Notes: a model not told the origin generated them from the letters alone. A stretch of 64,000 bases of DNA from Pseudanabaena sp. Chao 1811 (GCF_027942295.1 NZ_CP101416.1:2962501-3026500), one strand, 5' to 3'. Positions 1 to 8,403 are shown, counted from the first letter of the stretch. A program made the numbers and translations.

Positions 1-1
1 T

Positions 2-952
2 ACATTGATTAAGCGTGAATATGAAACTGTCACTGGTGCAGAACATGAGGAAGTAACTAAGCTCGGGGGGCTCCATGTGATTGGTACTGAGCGTCATGAA
101 TCGCGTCGTGTGGATAACCAATTGCGTGGTCGTTGCGGTCGCCAAGGTGACCCCGGTTCGACCAGATTTTTCCTCAGCCTCGAAGACAACTTGATGCGGA
201 TTTTTGCAGGCGATCGCGTGGCAGGTTTGATGAATGCCTTCCGAGTCGAAGAAGATATGCCGATTAGTTCAGGAATGCTCACCAGCGCTCTCGAAAATGC
301 TCAGAAGAAGGTGGAAACCTACTATTACGACATTCGGAAGCAAGTGTTTGAGTACGACGAAGTGATGAACAATCAGCGTCGTGCGATTTACGCCGAGCGT
401 CGTCGGGTGCTAGAAGGTGAAAACCTCCGCGATCGCGTCATCGAATATGCCGAGCGCACGATGGATGATATCGTCAATGCCTACGTCAACCCAGAGCTAC
501 CTCCCGAAGAATGGAACCTCACCGCTATGGTGAAAAAGGTCAGAGAATTTGTAAATCTCTTGCAAGACCTTGAGCCAGAGCAACTTGATGATATGTTCTT
601 GCCTGAAATGCAAGCCTTCCTCCGTGAAGAAGTCCGTCGTGCCTACGAAATTAAAGAAGCACAGGTAGAAGCATTACAAGCTGGTTTAATGCGCCAAGCC
701 GAAAGATTCTTTATCTTGCAACGGATTGACTCACTCTGGCGCGATCACCTCCAAGCGATGGAGGCATTGCGTGAGTCCGTTGGTCTCCGTGGCTATGGTC
801 AGAAAGATCCTTTGATCGAATATAAGAGTGAGGGCTACGAAATCTTCCTCGATATGATGACCCAAATCCGCCGCGATGTGGTCTACTCACTCTTTGAGTT
901 TGATCCTCGTCCTAAACAACAACCTGAAGCGATCGAAGCTGAGTTTGTCTAA
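2..952 (+). CDS. secA: Protein translocase ATPase SecA, C-terminal part
   Basis: The reading frame is open from the first bases of the window, so the gene starts upstream; about 316 residues remain. The visible part begins at the end of the second nucleotide-binding domain, with the helicase-like motif [13 protein letters not shown] followed by [13 protein letters not shown], and continues through the helical scaffold ([21 protein letters not shown]) and helical wing regions. SecA is the cytosolic ATPase that drives preproteins through SecYEG. The protein ends in EAIEAEFV and lacks the cysteine-rich zinc-binding tail of many proteobacterial SecA proteins; this seems usual in cyanobacteria. 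The stop codon runs directly into a strong hairpin terminator shared with the convergent tatC gene. Confidence 0.97.
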   Translation, partial: TLIKREYETVTGAEHEEVTKLGGLHVIGTERHESRRVDNQLRGRCGRQGDPGSTRFFLSLEDNLMRIFAGDRVAGLMNAFRVEEDMPISSGMLTSALENAQKKVETYYYDIRKQVFEYDEVMNNQRRAIYAERRRVLEGENLRDRVIEYAERTMDDIVNAYVNPELPPEEWNLTAMVKKVREFVNLLQDLEPEQLDDMFLPEMQAFLREEVRRAYEIKEAQVEALQAGLMRQAERFFILQRIDSLWRDHLQAMEALRESVGLRGYGQKDPLIEYKSEGYEIFLDMMTQIRRDVVYSLFEFDPRPKQQPEAIEAEFV

Positions 953-985
953 AAAAAGGGGGAGCGCATAGCGCTCCCTTTTTTT
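951..985. terminator. Bidirectional hairpin terminator between secA and tatC
   Basis: An A7 run, a GC-rich stem GGGAGCGC/GCGCTCCC with loop ATA, and a T7 run. The flanking A and T tracts make it a plausible intrinsic terminator on both strands, as expected between convergent genes. Confidence 0.85.
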
Positions 986-1020
986 AGATGGCGAGAAAAA
1001 TCTTCTTGCTACCTAAGATG

Positions 1021-1848
1021 TTATTTTCCCATTGCTTTGACTAAGAAAATACCACCAAAGTACAGGATGCCAACTGCACCTGCAAGTAAACTCTGTGTCA
1101 TTGGATCTGTGGAAGGCGTGAGGACTGCCCCAAGAATGACAGCGCCAAGCACAACATAGCGCCAGCCTGCCAACATCCTTTCTGAGTTAACGATGCCTGT
1201 AAGTGCCAATAACGCCTGAATAACGGGGATTTGAAAGGCGAGCCCTGTGCTAAACAGTAACAGCAACACAAACTCAAAATAGCGATCAATTGACCAAAAC
1301 TGCTCAACTACATCACCGCCATAGCTGATAAAAAAGTTTAGGGCAGCAGGAATTAACAATTGATAAGCAAAAACAATGCCTAGTACAAACAAAATACTAG
1401 AGCCAAATACTATCGGCGCGATCGCTCGTTTTTCCTTGCGGGTCAAGCCAGGTAAGATAAAGCGCACAATTTGATACAAAATGGCAGGGCTAGAAACTAA
1501 TAGCCCGCTATAGCCTGCAACTTTAATCGATACGAAAAAATATTCCCCTGGAGCCAGTTGTAAAAACTTTACCCCCTGCGCAGGGATTTCCAGTAGCGCC
1601 ACGATTTTATTAACAAAGGTAAAACAGACTATCACACCAATAAAAACTGCGATTAAGGCGTAAAAAACCCGCGATCGCAACTCTTCAAGATGATCGAATA
1701 GAGACATCTCTACGTCATCAAGGGCATCAAGATCATCTTCAACGGATGCTGGCTCGGCAATAGCGATCGCTGACTCATTTACATCCTCAATCGCTGCCGC
1801 ATCCGAAAGATCCTTTGGTTGCTCTGCTTCACTTACCGTCTCTAGCAT
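1021..1848 (-). CDS. tatC: Twin-arginine translocase subunit TatC
   Basis: A 275-residue integral membrane protein with the TatC signature FDHLEELRSR at about residues 51-60, followed by six hydrophobic segments. TatC is the receptor that binds twin-arginine signal peptides of folded proteins. About 47 acidic, low-complexity residues precede the conserved Met-Ser-Leu-Phe-Asp-His start. Either the protein has an unusual acidic cytosolic extension or translation really begins at the internal ATG at 1707. The gene is convergent with secA, so the window begins with parts of both main export pathways. Confidence 0.95.
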   Translation of the reverse strand: MLETVSEAEQPKDLSDAAAIEDVNESAIAIAEPASVEDDLDALDDVEMSLFDHLEELRSRVFYALIAVFIGVIVCFTFVNKIVALLEIPAQGVKFLQLAPGEYFFVSIKVAGYSGLLVSSPAILYQIVRFILPGLTRKEKRAIAPIVFGSSILFVLGIVFAYQLLIPAALNFFISYGGDVVEQFWSIDRYFEFVLLLLFSTGLAFQIPVIQALLALTGIVNSERMLAGWRYVVLGAVILGAVLTPSTDPMTQSLLAGAVGILYFGGIFLVKAMGK

Positions 1849-1936
1849 GGTGTCATTACTAAAATCTACTTATCGATTACTGCTTAACAAACTATCAAAT
1901 AATCGAAGTCTTATCGATACTATAGCAATCAAAAGC

Positions 1937-2024
1937 GTTTTACAGCGCTTTGCGCTCAAACCCGAACCAAGAAAATTTTTTGAAAGTGTTGCAAAGCAAC
2001 ACTTTCAAAAAATTTTCTTGTGGT
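1937..2024 (-). repeat. Composite hairpin repeat, family B (reverse orientation)
   Basis: A perfect 24-bp stem (1969-1992 with 1996-2019), loop AAA. On its left is the family's constant tail, TACAGCGCTTTGCGCTCAAA, which is the reverse complement of the tail found right of the copies near 2224, 22279 and 24291. The 567-base gap 1849-2415 holds no convincing gene, only this element, two simple hairpins and a second family-B copy. Confidence 0.8.
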
Positions 2025-2031
2025 TCATTTA

Positions 2032-2115
2032 AAAACTCAAAAATAAAAGCCTTGCGTAGCAAGGCTTTTATTTTTGAGTTTTGAGATAGGGTTTGCTATG
2101 CAAACCCTATCTCAA
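2032..2115. repeat. Two adjacent perfect palindromes with three-base loops
   Basis: First stem 2032-2055 with 2059-2082 (24 bp, loop GTA). Second stem 2082-2096 with 2100-2114 (15 bp, loop TAT). Both are closed by GC...GC. Their translations are open by chance but do not look like protein. Confidence 0.8.
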
Positions 2116-2169
2116 CAACCAGTTTCAAATTATCCCGAACTCGCGTTACAGCCTATTTAGAGTTTGTGT

Positions 2170-2253
2170 AGTACAGATAAATTTTGAAAAAGCTTGCGAA
2201 GCAAGCTTTTTCAAAATTTATCTGGTTTTTGAGAAAGCGCAAAGCGCTGTACT
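2170..2253 (+). repeat. Composite hairpin repeat, family B
   Basis: Outer inverted ends AGTACAG (2170-2176) and CTGTACT (2247-2253). Inside are a perfect 23-bp stem (2175-2197 with 2201-2223, loop GAA) and then the constant small hairpin AGCGCAAAGCGCT. Confidence 0.85.
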
Positions 2254-2415
2254 TATTATGCAGAGCAGCAAATGCAAACCTTGTACTTCTCTAAAATTAT
2301 GTAAACTTTATGACATTTGGCGGTAAATATTTAATACCAATGTTAGTTTTAATAAGAGTGGGCTAAATAAGGTGTCATGTTGCGGTTCACCATGTAAAAG
2401 CTAAGGAAGGTTTAA

Positions 2416-2817
2416 ATGGCTTTATTCAAAATTCTGGGGTTTTTAGCGATCGCAGGTAGTGCTTTTTCTTTAAATGTGGGGCAGAGCGACGCGCAAGTAA
2501 GTATTGGGAGGGCGCAATCTAATGATTTATCGCCTGCTCAGCAAATCCTCTTAGAAATGCAGCAAACCAATGCACCAGCAGTAGGCGGCGGTAGTATGCA
2601 GTTGTTACGGTTCACCGATAAAAACGTATCATTTGCACCTTTAGAGGGTTTAGATCGACTTTTTAATTGGCAGATTTCAGATGACACAGGAATTCCGTCT
2701 GAGAAAACTATGGGCGATCATGTTGAAAAATTTAAACAAGATCAACGTCGGCAAATAATTTCTGATAGCCAGATGCTTGAAGCAATTAATCGCATTTATC
2801 GACCTGTTGATAAATAG
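2416..2817 (+). CDS. Small secreted protein of unknown function
   Basis: 133 residues. An N-terminal signal peptide is visible (LysIleLeuGlyPheLeuAlaIleAlaGly core, probable cleavage near SDAQ/V at about residue 27). The mature part is hydrophilic, with no cysteine pair and no motif I recognise. An AAGGAAGG stretch about 5-12 bases before the ATG is a good ribosome binding site and supports this start. I do not recognise a family. It stands alone between repeat-filled DNA and a membrane protein gene on the other strand. Confidence 0.75.
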   Translation: MALFKILGFLAIAGSAFSLNVGQSDAQVSIGRAQSNDLSPAQQILLEMQQTNAPAVGGGSMQLLRFTDKNVSFAPLEGLDRLFNWQISDDTGIPSEKTMGDHVEKFKQDQRRQIISDSQMLEAINRIYRPVDK

Positions 2818-2958
2818 GTTAATGGTCAGTTAAAGCATGAAGGAATCGTATTGGCATGAACCTGCGATCGCCTTTTATACTTGCATTAGCTCAGAAATTC
2901 TTCTCGATTGGCGCATGTCGGCTTATCTAGTGCAGCATTAGTCCCATTAGCAGAATAG

Positions 2959-3423
2959 TTATTCAGCTACTTTGTGGATACGAAGTGTTGCTAGGAAAAT
3001 GACTATGGCAATCAGATATAGCAATAAAGCGATGGGAAATGATGTTTCTACTATTTCCCAATGAGGGGTCTTATTTGCAAAATCCCTAAGATTCTCATTG
3101 CTTAAAAGCTCTTGAATAAAGGAGTAACAGCTTCTGCCTTGATTCCAGCCATAGCAACTAGCGGGACTGGTCAAGATTTTGATGCCTTGAAATAGCAAAA
3201 TACATCCAAGTAGATATTTGTTATACCTAACCGTGGCATGACGATTTTTTAAATTAGTGCTAACTATGGAAGCAATACAAAGGCTATAGAAAGGTAAAAG
3301 GACAAAGATGACAATAATACCAGCAGGAGAAGTGAAGGAAGTTAGCAGATAAACGAATAGACTCGCAACTGTATAAATACAGAAGTATCTAGTAAATTGC
3401 TTAAGAGCGATCGCCTTAGACAT
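2959..3423 (-). CDS. Small membrane protein of unknown function
   Basis: About 154 residues from the internal MSKAIALKQF start (an ATG four codons upstream is also possible). Hydrophobic segments near residues 16-35, 37-60, 75-90 and 130-150 suggest four membrane helices. The loop between the third and fourth contains two cysteines (SCYGWNQGRSCY) that could form a disulphide in the periplasm. I do not recognise the family and see no operon partner. A family-A repeat lies just upstream, in the promoter region. Confidence 0.65.
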   Translation of the reverse strand: MSKAIALKQFTRYFCIYTVASLFVYLLTSFTSPAGIIVIFVLLPFYSLCIASIVSTNLKNRHATVRYNKYLLGCILLFQGIKILTSPASCYGWNQGRSCYSFIQELLSNENLRDFANKTPHWEIVETSFPIALLLYLIAIVIFLATLRIHKVAE

Positions 3424-3460
3424 GATCAAGATCACAATCTATATCAATTTTCAAATAAGC

Positions 3461-3551
3461 ATATAGCGTATACCAATCTATTGAAGTAGAGGATTGTGTC
3501 CCCGCCTGCGGCGGGGACACAATCCTTTGTAACTCGTGGCTTATTTGAAAA
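3461..3551 (+). repeat. Family-A repeat with CCCCGCC/GGCGGGG core hairpin, copy 1
   Basis: Starts ATATAGCGTATACCAATCTA and contains a perfect 17-bp stem (3490-3506 with 3510-3526, loop TGC). Other copies are at 16081, 45777 and 40568 (reversed), with a shorter derivative at 13743. Confidence 0.85.
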
Positions 3552-3567
3552 CTAAACAATCACACAT

Positions 3568-3622
3568 TAAAATCAAGCCCATAGGAGAGTTGCGCCGCAA
3601 CTCTCCTATGGGCTTGATTTTA
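3568..3622. repeat. Perfect 26-bp palindrome, loop GCC
   Basis: Arms 3568-3593 and 3597-3622, closing core GAGTTGC-GCC-GCAACTC. It lies 9 bases beyond the stop codon of the pentapeptide gene on the minus strand and could end its transcript. The same core recurs in the palindrome at 5563-5605 with different outer arms. Confidence 0.8.
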
Positions 3623-3631
3623 CAAAAAGCT

Positions 3632-4081
3632 TTAACAATCACGATTAGATATGAGTCCATCAGGCAAGACGGTTTTACATAGTTTTGCTTTTGCTAATTG
3701 AACTTCTGATATGGTTGCACTAGTGAGATCGGCTTCTGTCAAATCAGTTTTATCAAAAATTGCATTCGTAAAATCGGTGAGTAACAGTTTAGTATGCTTG
3801 AAATTAACATAGCTAAGATTCGCTCCATTCAGATTAGCGCGACTCAGATTTGAAAAAGTAATATTGGAGCCTACTAAATTAGCTCTACTCAGATCAGAAG
3901 ACAATATAAACGCATAATCTAATTTACTAACGGGTAAATATGCCCCTGTTAAATCGCAAACTTGGCAGGCTTTAGTAGTTTGTAACTTGACAATATGGCT
4001 AGGGTTCGCGGCTATTGCTGGTAAGGGAAACAAAAGCAAAATGATAAGTAGCGCGATCGCCGAATAGATGCGATATTTCAT
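3632..4081 (-). CDS. Secreted pentapeptide-repeat protein
   Basis: 149 residues. A cleavable signal peptide (hydrophobic ALLIILLLFPLPAIA, cleavage after AIAA at about residue 25) is followed by A(D/N)LXX pentapeptide repeats such as ADLTS, ANLNG and ANLVG, which fold as a right-handed beta helix. Cysteine pairs frame the repeat: TKACQVCDL at its start and KLCK/NRDC at its end, as in other exported cyanobacterial pentapeptide proteins. The role is unknown; a structural or binding role in the periplasm or lumen is an inference. It sits downstream of xthA on the same strand with a gap of about 110 bases. Confidence 0.85.
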   Translation of the reverse strand: MKYRIYSAIALLIILLLFPLPAIAANPSHIVKLQTTKACQVCDLTGAYLPVSKLDYAFILSSDLSRANLVGSNITFSNLSRANLNGANLSYVNFKHTKLLLTDFTNAIFDKTDLTEADLTSATISEVQLAKAKLCKTVLPDGLISNRDC

Positions 4082-4192
4082 AGCTAAAGTTCTCTTAGAG
4101 TTAAATTTTAGAGATTTTGGGTGTTGTGGAAGATCGCCCCAAAGGATTACTCTTCCACAAAATATTTTTGATTAAAGCGTAAATCACCATAT

Positions 4193-4984
4193 TTAATCAA
4201 TCGTCACAATGACGGGAGTATGATCGCTCGGTTGCGTTAACTTACGTGGCTCAACATCGATTTCACAAGCAGTTGCCCTTTCGTAGAGAGATTCCGTCAA
4301 AAAATGATAATCAATTCGCCAGCCACGATTACGTGAAAAACCTCCAGAACGATAATCCCACCAGCTATAGTACCCGCCATCCGATTCAAACTTCCGAAAT
4401 ACATCCTTAAATCCCAGATTCAAGACTTCTGCTAGAGCCTCTCGCTCAATATCCGTGGACATCACCTTTTTCTCGCGCCCCTTGGGATCGTAAATGTCGA
4501 TATCAGCGATCGCTACATTAAAATCGCCGCAAATCAGGACATTGGCATTTTTGCTGAGCAAAGTTTGCAAATATTCTGTTAAGAGCTTCAGCCAGCGCAA
4601 CTTGTAGGCATATTTCTCACTATCGACCTCAGAGCCATTGGGGACATACATATTCACAATTTGGACATCACCAAATTTAGCCGCAATCAAACGCTTTTGG
4701 TCATCTAGGCTAGGGTCAGCAATTTCTCCCAATACCGAAACAAAGCCAGTTTGAATATTTTCTAAAGGCGATCGCGAAATTATTGCTACCCCGTTATAGG
4801 ACTTCTGCCCATAAATATAGGTCTGATAGCCCAAATCGGTAAAAGGCTGATGGGGAAAGTCTGCATCAATTACCTTGGTCTCTTGTAAACACAACAGATC
4901 GACATCAGGATTTGCTTGTAACCAATCACAAACATGATTGATCCTTGTGCGAACTGAGTTGACGTTCCAAGTTGCGATTTTCAT
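4193..4984 (-). CDS. xthA: Exodeoxyribonuclease III
   Basis: 263 residues, the usual length for ExoIII/AP endonucleases of the EEP superfamily. Motifs: MKIATWNVNSVRTR at the start, LQETKV (metal-binding Glu), YVPNGS, CGDFNVA (catalytic Asp/Asn), and PSDHTPVI with the C-terminal Asp-His pair. The enzyme cuts DNA at abasic sites and degrades duplex DNA from 3' ends in base excision repair. No partner genes are close by. Confidence 0.95.
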   Translation of the reverse strand: MKIATWNVNSVRTRINHVCDWLQANPDVDLLCLQETKVIDADFPHQPFTDLGYQTYIYGQKSYNGVAIISRSPLENIQTGFVSVLGEIADPSLDDQKRLIAAKFGDVQIVNMYVPNGSEVDSEKYAYKLRWLKLLTEYLQTLLSKNANVLICGDFNVAIADIDIYDPKGREKKVMSTDIEREALAEVLNLGFKDVFRKFESDGGYYSWWDYRSGGFSRNRGWRIDYHFLTESLYERATACEIDVEPRKLTQPSDHTPVIVTID

Positions 4985-5059
4985 TAAATCCCTAAATCTC
5001 TGTTGCTAATCAAAAATTTTCATAAAATTAAGTGTCTGGGCAAAATTAACAATCAGAGT

Positions 5060-5100
5060 TAAAACCTGTGGCGCACGCGCAGCGTGCGCCACAGGTTTTA
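5060..5100. repeat. Perfect 19-bp GC-rich palindrome, loop GCA
   Basis: Arms 5060-5078 and 5082-5100, upstream of both xthA (minus) and bolA (plus), so it is not placed as a terminator for either. Confidence 0.75.
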
Positions 5101-5222
5101 GTTTTTGATAATTATGTCCAGCTATTTAGCAAGGTAGCACAAATGCTAAGTCCCTAATCTGGCAATGTGGCACAATGTGAACAGCCCAATTTAGATTTTG
5201 TAAATATTTGAGTTTGCCCAAC

Positions 5223-5486
5223 ATGATTTCTCACAACTACATTGCCGAATTAATTCGTACTGCTTTACCCAATGCCAAAGTTCAGGTTGAAGATCCTAAT
5301 CATGATGGTCAACACTTTGCTGCGATCGTGGTTGCTGAACAGTTTGAAGGCTTATCGATGATTAAGCAACACAAATTAGTCTACGGTGCAATTCAAGAAC
5401 ATCTCGATACTGGCGCAATCCATGCCCTACAGCTAAAAACCTATAGCCTCTCTCAATGGGAAAAGATGCAAGTTCAAGTTCTCTAA
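5223..5486 (+). CDS. BolA family protein
   Basis: 87 residues from ATG 5223; a TTG five codons upstream is also open, but the BolA family starts close to this ATG. The sequence HNYIAELIRTALPNAKVQVEDPNHDGQHFAAIVV followed by FEGLSMIKQHKLVYGAIQEHL and the C-terminal IHALQLKTYS matches the BolA alpha-beta fold with its helix-turn-helix-like segment and the invariant histidines that help bind Fe-S clusters with monothiol glutaredoxins. No glutaredoxin gene is next to it here. Likely role: iron-sulphur cluster trafficking. Confidence 0.9.
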   Translation: MISHNYIAELIRTALPNAKVQVEDPNHDGQHFAAIVVAEQFEGLSMIKQHKLVYGAIQEHLDTGAIHALQLKTYSLSQWEKMQVQVL

Positions 5487-5491
5487 AAATC

Positions 5492-5605
5492 AAAACCCAA
5501 GCTAAAGGTGCTTTGCGCCGCCACCTTTAGCTTGGGTTTTATGTCCTAAGTAACCTTAGATAAAAATCTAAAATAGAGTTGCGCCGCAACTCTATTTTAG
5601 ATTTT
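5492..5605. repeat. Two consecutive palindromes after bolA
   Basis: First: 19-bp arms 5492-5510 and 5522-5540 with an 11-base loop. Second: perfect 20-bp arms 5563-5582 and 5586-5605, loop GCC. Both lie between the 3' ends of the convergent bolA and 172-codon genes and may end their transcripts. Confidence 0.75.
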
Positions 5606-5612
5606 GATATCT

Positions 5613-6098
5613 TTAGAAATTCCCCAATCTCGCCTTAACGATTAAATCAATATTCTGCCATTCTTCAATAGATTGAGATAAGGATAGATACTTCTGCGAA
5701 CCCAATTTCAACGTGTCTTCAATCTCATAGTACAGGTCATGTTGATTTACAGATGGAGCCGACAAAGAATACTCAACTATGGCAATATTGATTGCAAACC
5801 ACAGGCAATAAATCAAGTAGCAATAACTATCATTTCCCAATTCCCCTAAAGCCTTTTCTATTGTTGATGCAATACTAGCGAACTCTTCTTCTGCTTTTGT
5901 ATTAGCCACTCCCATTTCGCATACCAGATCATAGTTGAGATCAGAATATTTATTTTTTGCCTTAGTCCAGAATCTATTAAAAAGTTCATCGCTATTAGCT
6001 TTTTTGGAGTTTTCTCGTTCATTAACGATTCTACAAATTGAGTTTACAAGATCATCAATTGCAAAATATAAAGTGTAAACTTTGGCTTTATTGTTCAT
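5613..6098 (-). CDS. Hypothetical protein, about 161 residues
   Basis: I prefer the ATG at 6098 (MNNKAKVYTLYF); an upstream in-frame ATG at 6131 lies in a short repeat shared with 16063 and 54962. The protein looks soluble and mostly helical, with many Glu, Asn and Tyr residues and one hydrophobic stretch (YCYLIYCLWFAINIAIVEY, about residues 95-115). No family recognised. It is the first gene of the accessory region and has no clear partner. Confidence 0.6.
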   Translation of the reverse strand: MNNKAKVYTLYFAIDDLVNSICRIVNERENSKKANSDELFNRFWTKAKNKYSDLNYDLVCEMGVANTKAEEEFASIASTIEKALGELGNDSYCYLIYCLWFAINIAIVEYSLSAPSVNQHDLYYEIEDTLKLGSQKYLSLSQSIEEWQNIDLIVKARLGNF

Positions 6099-6114
6099 AT
6101 TTAATCGCGCCCAG

Positions 6115-6260
6115 CTAATTATGAGCCTCATTCAGTTGAACCACATTGCCTGCAATGAGTTGCCATTGACCATTTAACATCGCCCAAGTTCTTCCATATC
6201 GGTAATAGCTATGAAAGTCTTGACCATTCATAGTGCCACTGATTTCCGCTTTAACGGTTA
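6115..6260 (-). pseudogene. C-terminal remnant of an NTF2-like/DUF4440 protein
   Basis: In the minus frame ending at 6115 the translation runs TVKAEISGTMNGQDFHSYYR, then YGRTWAMLNGQWQLIAG, then NVVQLNEAHN and stop. The pattern 'Y.R.W....G.W.LIAG..' is typical of the last beta strands of the nuclear-transport-factor-2/DUF4440 fold. The frame is cut at 6261 by the end of the IS1-family element, and I cannot find the missing 5' part on the other side, where xisH begins instead. About 47 codons remain. Confidence 0.65.
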
Positions 6261-6287
6261 GGTAATGTGTCACAATTGTTGGAGCAT

Positions 6288-6788
6288 TCAAAGGGATTGA
6301 AACGAAAACTCATAGCTGTTGATAAACAGACCAATGACAATATCATGCATCACAATGGATTTAGAAAAGCAAATCGTCTTTCTAGCTAAACGCTTAATCC
6401 GCGTTCGCAAAGTTAGATATTTTCGTTCAATTTTCTGAGTGTTTCTCTTGCCAATTAGGTGAGTGTGAGGCTCAAGAATCCTTTCGTATGCACCCCATGC
6501 ATCGGTGAAAAAATGCTTGATCCCAAAAGGTTTTAGCAGATTCACCAGTTTAATCAAGGCTTCATCTTTATGTGGGGCTAAAACATAAGCTAAAACCCTT
6601 CCAGTCAGATGATCAATAGAGGGCGCATAGCCATCTTTGCTGTTTCTTGCTACCAACAAAACTCCACATTTCATCCATTTCTGCGTCGTCTACTTGATAA
6701 AGGTCAACATCAAGTGTTTCTATATCAAGTTGCTCTAGCAGAGGATAGTTGACGGATTCAATGTCTTCCTCTTTTTTTTAACTCTTTG
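6288..6788 (-). pseudogene. IS1-type transposase, catalytic (InsB-like) part, broken
   Basis: Reading from the interruption, one frame gives EEDIESVNYPLLEQLDIETL and MDEMWSFVGSKKQQRWL, the IS1 DDE-domain start. The continuation SIDHLTGRVLAYVLAPHKDE, then FTDAWGAYERILEP and the C-terminal IERKYLTLRTRIKRLARKT lie in a different frame. The switch occurs just after Arg-Trp-Leu, near 6630, and looks like a one-base loss. A second frame change is needed at an A8 run (6772-6779, T8 on the plus strand) where the InsA part joins. Confidence 0.8.
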
Positions 6789-6793
6789 ATCAC

Positions 6794-8081
6794 CAATACT
6801 TCGGACAAAATTAGAAAGCAATAGCGCCGTAAGAACAAAGGTCTGGGAACCTAGGATGAGATTTAATCAAAGTAGAATCCAAATCTAAGAGGGAAATAAA
6901 GCGTTCCAGTAAATGCCGATTTAGAGCCAGACGTTTGAAACTAGCCATAGAGAAAACAAAAGGTTTAGGTGATTGATGAAGTTGACATGCCTCAAACTTA
7001 GCGAGATTTAGAGCCATGAGACTAGCATTGAAATGGAAATCAAGCTTAGTCAAGTCACGAGCTTGACAATCGGTTAAACCCGTAAACTGTTTAGCGTCAC
7101 GGAATATGAATTCAATCTGAAAACGAGCTTTATAGAAATCTAAAATATCAGTTGCGTCAAGGTGAATATCGGTTGAGAACAAAAGTACCCGACCGATTCG
7201 TTTTGGATCACGACAGTCCAGCAGAAAAGCAAGACGAACTTTACGTTTAAGGCTCAACGACCAGACAACAACATCGTACAAAAATAGGTTAGGTTCAAGC
7301 TCACGGACTAGAGACATGCGACTGACATCAGTCAAATCCACCTTGCCGTCGTATTTGCGATGTCTACCGAGAGGCTTCTGAACACCTGTATAGACATAAC
7401 GTAAATCAGCATCGCATCGTAATTTGCTAATCACAGCCAACTTCAAGGCAGTGACACCATTAACCCATTTAACTTTGCTGTAAAAGCCATCACTGACTAC
7501 ATAACGGGTTGATTTGGGTAGATAAGGATATGTCGCTTGGAGATGCTCCAAATAGTTATCAATCCGCGTCGTCTCGGTCATTGGTTTTGCAGGTGGAGTT
7601 TGCTGTACTGACAAGGTATAGCCTTGCTTTGCATCAACATCCACTATTGCCAATACCGAAATCTCTAGTCCCTTTTCAGCACGTCCAGCACAGCCATTAT
7701 AGAAATGCTCTATCCCATAGGTTGCTTTGCCACTTTTCGGTACAAATGAGCAGTCAGTCGCGATGATCTGACGAGCAGTTGCTGGAATAGCTCGTTCTAT
7801 CAGGTCGGCGTTACCTTTGATAAAGTTGAAGGAACGCTGGAATTGCCGACGATAGCTCCGTTCTGATATTTCACTATACCGACTCAGGTTAGTAAAGTTT
7901 ACTTTTCCGCACACTACAAATATGGTCGAAAACAGCGTTATCAGAAACTTTTGTTGTGGTTTACTCAGTAGACTGGGTAATATGAAATTTAAGCTATTCA
8001 TTCGGTGCTGGTGTTCAATAACCGCACCTTATACGATGAATAGCTTTTTTTCTATATTTTCTAATTCTGTCCGAAGTATTG
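6794..8081 (-). mobile_element. IS4-family insertion sequence, complete, 5-bp target duplication
   Basis: 1288 bp. Terminal inverted repeats at 6794-6817 and 8058-8081 (24 bp, one mismatch) begin CAATACTTCGGACA. The direct duplication ATCAC flanks it exactly (6789-6793 and 8082-8086). Removing the element and one ATCAC restores the IS1 transposase frame (Asn-Thr-Val-Ile-Lys-Glu-Leu). The intact duplication and open transposase suggest a fairly recent insertion. Confidence 0.93.
6811..8001 (-). CDS. IS4-family transposase
   Basis: 396 residues, full length and uninterrupted. Catalytic residues of the DDE fold are visible: Asp in IIATDCSFVPKSG, Asp in YVVSDGFYSK, and the IS4 signature Y-(2)-R-(3)-E-(6)-K in YKARFQIEFIFRDAKQ. 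The stop codon lies inside the left terminal repeat. The enzyme would cut and paste its own element. It is probably still functional, since neither the frame nor the ends are damaged. Confidence 0.9.
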   Translation of the reverse strand: MNSLNFILPSLLSKPQQKFLITLFSTIFVVCGKVNFTNLSRYSEISERSYRRQFQRSFNFIKGNADLIERAIPATARQIIATDCSFVPKSGKATYGIEHFYNGCAGRAEKGLEISVLAIVDVDAKQGYTLSVQQTPPAKPMTETTRIDNYLEHLQATYPYLPKSTRYVVSDGFYSKVKWVNGVTALKLAVISKLRCDADLRYVYTGVQKPLGRHRKYDGKVDLTDVSRMSLVRELEPNLFLYDVVVWSLSLKRKVRLAFLLDCRDPKRIGRVLLFSTDIHLDATDILDFYKARFQIEFIFRDAKQFTGLTDCQARDLTKLDFHFNASLMALNLAKFEACQLHQSPKPFVFSMASFKRLALNRHLLERFISLLDLDSTLIKSHPRFPDLCSYGAIAF

Positions 8082-8329
8082 ATCACAGTATTGGGACTAA
8101 TCTTTAATACTCGACTTGTATCCCTAATGCCACTGCCATTGACTGCCATTTCTGCCACTTGTTGTTTTACTTCTGGACGATACCCTTGATAGCTGTAATC
8201 AAGAATAAATGTCTTTCGCATACAGTTAGTATTTAGACAAATGTATCTTTTCTTGCCTGTGGCGCTTTGTCCATATCGGTGGATATCTACTCCTCCGCAA
8301 GTTGGACATTCGACTGCTTCAAATACCAT
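8082..8329 (-). pseudogene. IS1-type transposase, N-terminal (InsA-like) part
   Basis: Starts MVFEAVECPTCGGVDIHRYG with a zinc-finger pattern (CPTC...YICLNTNC) and continues into a helix-turn-helix (MAVNGSGIRDTSRVLKISPN). This is the DNA-binding half of an IS1 transposase. The reading frame runs on a few codons into the IS4 element, stopping at 8015, so the product is a truncated fusion. In IS1 elements the DDE half is joined by frameshifting; here the junction has been separated by the insertion. Confidence 0.85.
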
Positions 8330-8403
8330 CTTTTCTCTCTTTCCCTAACTTTTTAGGACTTACCTATTGTTATTACACTTTACAACAAATGTGATACACT
8401 ACC

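Larger units (their letters stand above)
6261..8403 (-). mobile_element. IS1-family insertion sequence, split by an IS4-family element
   Basis: Imperfect terminal inverted repeats: GGTAATGTGTCACAATTGTT at 6261-6280 and, on the other strand, GGTAGTGTATCACATTTGTT ending at 8403. The element encodes an IS1-type transposase in two parts (InsA-like at the 8.3-kb end, InsB-like at the 6.3-kb end). It is interrupted at 6794-8081 and carries a frameshift in the catalytic part, so it is dead. The flanks just outside the repeats do not match each other, so no target duplication is visible. Confidence 0.85.

Noticed and set aside
1847-2326. Two plus-strand reading frames (1847-2032 and 2093-2326) as genes
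   Set aside because: They translate straight through palindromic repeats, have no ribosome binding site and give low-complexity products.
8367-8403. Treating the 69-codon frame from 8367 as a complete small gene
   Set aside because: The first codons lie in the IS1 terminal repeat; only the part from 8404 is related to XisH, so it is a truncated gene.
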